Origin: Bursaphelenchus xylophilus
Taxonomy: Eukaryota > Nematoda > Chromadorea > Rhabditida > Aphelenchoididae
Assembly: GCA_904066235.2 (NCBI GenBank)
Contig: CAJFCV020000001.1
Coordinates: 10,163,291-10,227,290, forward strand
Length of the DNA stretch: 64,000 bases
Direction of reading: 5' to 3'
This document shows positions 60,468 through 64,000 of this stretch, piece by piece. The notes under the pieces are model-generated. The model had not been told where the DNA came from. It made no database searches and was given only the letters and a program-made list of their open reading frames with translations. A program made the translations under genes and the position numbers. The stretch's first letter is position 1. Every line of letters begins with the position of its first letter.

Positions 60468-60481
60468 GTAACCATGGAAAC
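60468..60481. promoter_or_regulatory. RFX/DAF-19 X-box motif
   Basis: GTAACCATGGAAAC matches the 14-base X-box consensus (GTHNCC-AT-RGNAAC) at every position, on either strand. In C. elegans such sites within a few hundred bases of a start drive ciliary genes through DAF-19. The nearest candidates are a short plus-strand frame at 60,570 and, 5.3 kb away on the minus strand, the rootletin-like gene. No experiment links them. Confidence 0.55.
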
Positions 60482-60569
60482 AGCCCGTACAACCAGGTGA
60501 ATGTCCATTTTTGGGAGAGTGGGAGCTCATTAATTACTTTCGGCTACTCTCATTTTCATTGCATAATTA

Positions 60570-60677
60570 ATGGGGAAAAGGAAATACCCGACGGAAGATA
60601 CGGACACAATGAATGTAATGGATGGAGAAGATATTTTGGCACAGAAACAAGATGACTTAGCGGTCCAAAATAATTGA
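60570..60677 (+). CDS. Possible 35-residue ORF downstream of the X-box
   Basis: The ATG starts MGKRKYPTEDTDTMNVMDGE and the frame ends in DDLAVQNN. It is acidic, with no signal or membrane segment. Composition is protein-like, and it lies 89 bases after the X-box, which is the only reason to list it. It may be a chance frame or a first exon. Confidence 0.2.
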   Translation: MGKRKYPTEDTDTMNVMDGEDILAQKQDDLAVQNN

Positions 60678-61008
60678 AAAATTAAGTTTGGGAAAATGGA
60701 AGAGAAAGGAGAATTTTTAGTCGTTGACAATGTATAATTTGTGTAAGAAATGGAGAATAAAACAAACACAAACTCCAAAGAATTGTTTAAAATTTACTGC
60801 TTGTGGATTTTGATACTACAGAGTACATAGGAAAGAAAAGTTGAACTTAAATTGTTTAGAAATTATAAAGCCTATTGCTAGTGGAATAAATTTGAAATAT
60901 CTTGAAGACGTGACAAGGAAAATCGTTGAAAATTTTTAAAATACGAAGTAGCACACATAAACTGGCTAAAAGTGCCAAAAAAAATGAAAACCCACCACAA
61001 CGAAGCAC

Positions 61009-61332
61009 TGATATGCACTTGAACTTGGGCTCTGCTCCGCCTCTGGTACTACTCTTTCCACAAACTCCACTTTTTTCTTCGGAATTTTGATCAAATGCAC
61101 TGTGACCGCAGTCTCAACAGTACTATCACCGGGGCTGATCGTAAATTTCCTTGGATTTACTCCGAAGAACTTGAAGAGTAGTACTGATATGAAGATAAAC
61201 CAAGTGGAATACTCGAAGAACGGCACCAGATCAATGAAGAGGAGGAGCGATGTGACTGTCAGACCAGGACGGCCCAACATTTGGCCATTTATTTGGGATT
61301 GGAGAGTGACTCTTTCGATGGCGACATGGCAG
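61009..61332 (-). CDS. Exon of a predicted membrane protein (partial gene)
   Basis: Bounded by a TTTTAG acceptor (61,338-61,333) and a possible GTGCTT donor. The frame reads CHVAIERVTLQSQINGQMLG, then two hydrophobic segments (LTVTSLLLFIDLVPFF and STWFIFISVLLFKFFGV), then NPRKFTISPGDSTVETAVTV and a basic KIPKKKVEF tail. A 43-bp intron from the donor would lead to a short last exon ending near 60,890. Upstream exons were not found. The family is not recognised. The start could be the internal MLGRPGL if the 5' part is untranslated. Confidence 0.4.
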
Positions 61333-61339
61333 CTAAAAC

Positions 61340-64000
61340 ATTGATTTTTTAGGGGTTATGGGATGGTGTTGTAAAATACGACACGGCTTCGATTGTGATT
61401 TGGGAACAAGGAATTAGAGAAGGTAAGGAGAGGCGGTCAATGAAGAAAACGGTAGCTTATGTAAAGCAAACATTGAAATCGTTAGATTTCTAATTTCAGT
61501 TTTACAACGAAAGTTCCCAAAGTGCAGCACTCATAAGGGAAGTCCATAACATTGAAAAAACATAATTTAATAAAAATCCACTTCAGTTTGATGCCTAAAC
61601 ATACGATATTCCAAGCTGATTTTTAATAATTTATTTGTTGCTTTCACGTAAAGTACTTGGCTTTTCCAAAAAACAATCATCTCCAGATACCCCAAGTTTT
61701 GCAAAAATTACTCAATTGTAGTTGTAAGGCACTGTAGAGTTCGTCATACAGACCAAAATTACTTCCAATTTCCTCAAACGAACATTTCAAAACCAACGTT
61801 CCATCTCTCAAAACAGCCTACTAACCCCCCAATAAACAAGCCTTCTTTTATGCGCTTGTCACTCATAGATGCTGTTTATGCTTAGAAAAAAGTAATAGTA
61901 GTATCATTGAAATGCACAAATATACGGATTAAAATTTACCGGCTCCTATGCACACCGTATTTTAAACAGATCAAAGTTATTTAGGTGAACTTACAGCAAT
62001 TTACAAAAACTAAGCCTTCAAAAAGAGTACATTTATAATTCGGTTCAAATGCACTCAATCTTGTAAAGAAATACCAAAAATATCGATGTAACCCCAATCC
62101 CCTCCGGGTTCACAAAAACCTCAAAACGCCGGAGGGGTTTTCCGTCGCGCCCCTTGAGTTGAAGTAGATAGATAAGTATAAGATCGGAAGTCGTAAAAAA
62201 GGAATGAATACCGGCAAGTAATCGCGCAATTACTCATATCCCTTCAGGAGGAAATACACTGTCATAAATGGAGGGTATCTTGGAGGATTTAGAAAGTTGG
62301 TTAAGCGGGTTGCAAATAAATCATTTGGCCAGAAAAATTGAAAAAAGTAGAAATTTTCGGGATTTTTTGATGATTTAGATAGAATAGGCGATTTTGTCGT
62401 ACTTTGATCGATGTCTAATTTAATTTTATTAAAAAATTTAAGCTGCATATTACTTTAGACATCTAAAAAGAACTTTTTAAAATTTTGCCTAAAAATAATC
62501 AAAACTTCTAAAAACAGATGTCGCAAAAATATAACTGTAATTTTTCAAACGTATTTTACAAACACATTCACCTAACAAACAAAGATCTCAAGCCAAAAAA
62601 GAAGACAGTTTGAGCTTGAACGCCTCGAGAAATCTAATTTAGCATACGAAAAAGGGTAATTTCTAGGCCAAAAAATTTTCAGACTTAACAGAAATCAACA
62701 GTTACAATCCGTATTTTACCCAAAAAATCTTTCGAAAATCAATTTCCGCAAACTGTGACAAATTTCGACCCCAAGGGCATTTGCGAAAAATACCGAGGAA
62801 ACAGTAGAATCCATAAATAAAGTCGGGTTCTCTTTTCTTACCACACATCCGAAAAAGGCGAGTGCTCTCTTGAATTTGCCCACTCCCTCGTATGCTCGGA
62901 GAAATAGAAAAAAGAGGGCGCGCACGCTTTCGCCAGATGCTGCCCCTGCCTTTTTTGGCTATTGTTTCTTGTCCAGGGGCGATTTATATGTATGGAGCTT
63001 CTCTGTTTCGAGTGGTTTCTGTTGTTTGAAGAAAATGGATGATAAAGATGATTTTTGGAGATTACGCAACAGCCGGAAGACATGCAAAGCGTCGAAAGGA
63101 CGGACTGTTTGGAAAATGACTTTGGGAAAGATACAGTTAAAGAAGGATATAACATATAATATTTGGTTTCTAAACACTTTAGACTAGGTCTAAATTTTGA
63201 TATCCGCAAATGCAAATTTCGGATATTGCACGACAAATAAGTACTCTCAACTTTGTTAAACATTTCAATACCAGTCTCTAAACGCACCAACAAGTCAGCG
63301 ATCAGATCTGCCAGCTCCAATATTATTAAGTCAGCGATCAGATCTGCCAGCTCCGTATTTAAAAGTTAACATCGGCTTGATAGGCCTATTACCTCAATTA
63401 CAACCTGATACGAACAAGTTCGGAGTTGAGAAAGATGGACAGAAACAGGAAACAAGCGCAAAAGAGAAACGTCACGATTTTTGTAACGAGTGTAACGAAG
63501 TGTCAAAGAATTATCGGAAACTGTAATTTATGGTATTATCAGGGCCGAAAGTTAACTAAATAATAAAACATGGAATAGAAAAGTGTTACAACTCTTCAAA
63601 ATCGCTTTCTTCAATTCTAATTCAAGTAAATTTAACATTAAATATCATCTAACATCAAGTATAATATAATCGAATTCTCCTGTTCCTCATCGCAGAAATT
63701 TATCGAAGAACTAAGCTTTGATTAGCAGAAAAGACTCCATGCAATGACGCCACCACACCGCCAGCAGAAATTTAGCAACTTACGCCATAAAACAATCACA
63801 GAAAAAAATAGAAGGTCACGCAGAAAGATGTAATTTGCCAATGCTGGGATCATTTAGTCTGCCGGAGGTGCCGTGATCGTGTCAACGGCAAACTTGACGC
63901 TTTAGCTCCTATAATCTCGCGATTTGTATTGTTTCTCGAATCTTTTTATGTTATCCATGGCTAGTTGCTTCTGTTTTCAGCTTAAATATCCCTTATAATG
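61340..64000. other. Right end of window, no firm gene
   Basis: Contains a 9-bp hairpin (CCCCTCCGG at 62,099 / CCGGAGGGG at 62,129) and the 27-bp duplication below. One possible first exon lies on the minus strand at 63,853-63,784: MIPALANYIFLRDLLFFSVI, then a GTAAGT donor. It could be a signal peptide, but no following exon was identified. Confidence 0.3.
63292..63354. repeat. 27-bp direct duplication with 36-bp period
   Basis: AAGTCAGCGATCAGATCTGC plus CAGCTCC occurs at 63,292-63,318 and again at 63,328-63,354 without change, separated by nine bases. This is a recent tandem duplication or slippage product. Confidence 0.9.

Noticed and set aside
62838..63320. 160-codon minus-strand frame (LELADLIADLLVRLETGIE...)
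   Set aside because: The first 40 residues look protein-like, but the rest is unstructured, it overlaps a tandem duplication, and no T-rich acceptor precedes it.
1..64000. CRISPR arrays, rRNA genes or bacterial operons
   Set aside because: None seen. Spliced genes, LTR elements and MITEs show this is eukaryotic nuclear DNA.

Overview
The window looks like nuclear DNA of a free-living, rhabditid-type nematode. It is AT-rich, introns are short (about 40-100 bp) with GT..(T)TTTAG splice sites, it carries a nematode-specific DB-module gene, and it is full of short inverted-repeat transposons. I cannot name the species.

Layout. (1) 1-4.8 kb: non-coding DNA with small MITEs. (2) 4.86-6.05 kb, minus strand: a three-exon secreted DB-module gene. 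(3) 6.6-8.0 kb: a TTAA-flanked inverted-repeat element carrying a decayed piece of an Hsp90 gene. (4) 8.57-8.82 kb, minus strand: a glycine-rich first exon of an unidentified gene. (5) 8.8-24.2 kb: about 15 kb with no gene I can support, with GC-richer islands, a MITE with a tRNA-like core at 21.7-22.2 kb and a 149-bp tandem repeat at 22.8-23.1 kb. (6) 24.2-55.2 kb, minus strand: one large host gene. I rebuilt it as 27 coding exons joining in phase to a 1,945-residue coiled-coil protein, probably a rootletin (CROCC / C. elegans CHE-10 type). Its first large intron (34,198-55,050) is about 20.9 kb, of which about 19.8 kb is three complete mobile elements. (7) 55.2-64 kb: mostly non-coding, with a good RFX X-box at 60,468 and a membrane-protein exon near 61 kb on the minus strand.

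The three elements in the intron are: a palindromic TTAA element whose arms each carry a degenerate histone H2B copy (34,589-36,078); a 7.0-kb TTAA-flanked DNA transposon with about 590-bp terminal inverted repeats, a ten-exon 1,403-residue DDE-type transposase with a C2H2 finger, and a small membrane-protein gene on the other strand (36,083-43,096); and an 11.27-kb BEL/Pao retroelement with 462-bp LTRs differing at one base and a 5-bp target duplication (43,367-54,635).

The BEL/Pao element is the most striking object. Its single 2,732-residue frame encodes Gag, protease, a complete-looking type II (TK1-like) thymidine kinase domain, reverse transcriptase, RNase H, integrase and a class II (phlebovirus Gc-like) envelope. 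A second frame before the 3' LTR encodes a protein with a J-domain-like HPD region, a coiled coil, Gag-like zinc knuckles and a C-terminal RING finger. A plausible reading is a young, env-bearing retroelement that has acquired nucleotide-salvage and chaperone/ubiquitin-ligase functions. Both functions are inferred from motifs only.
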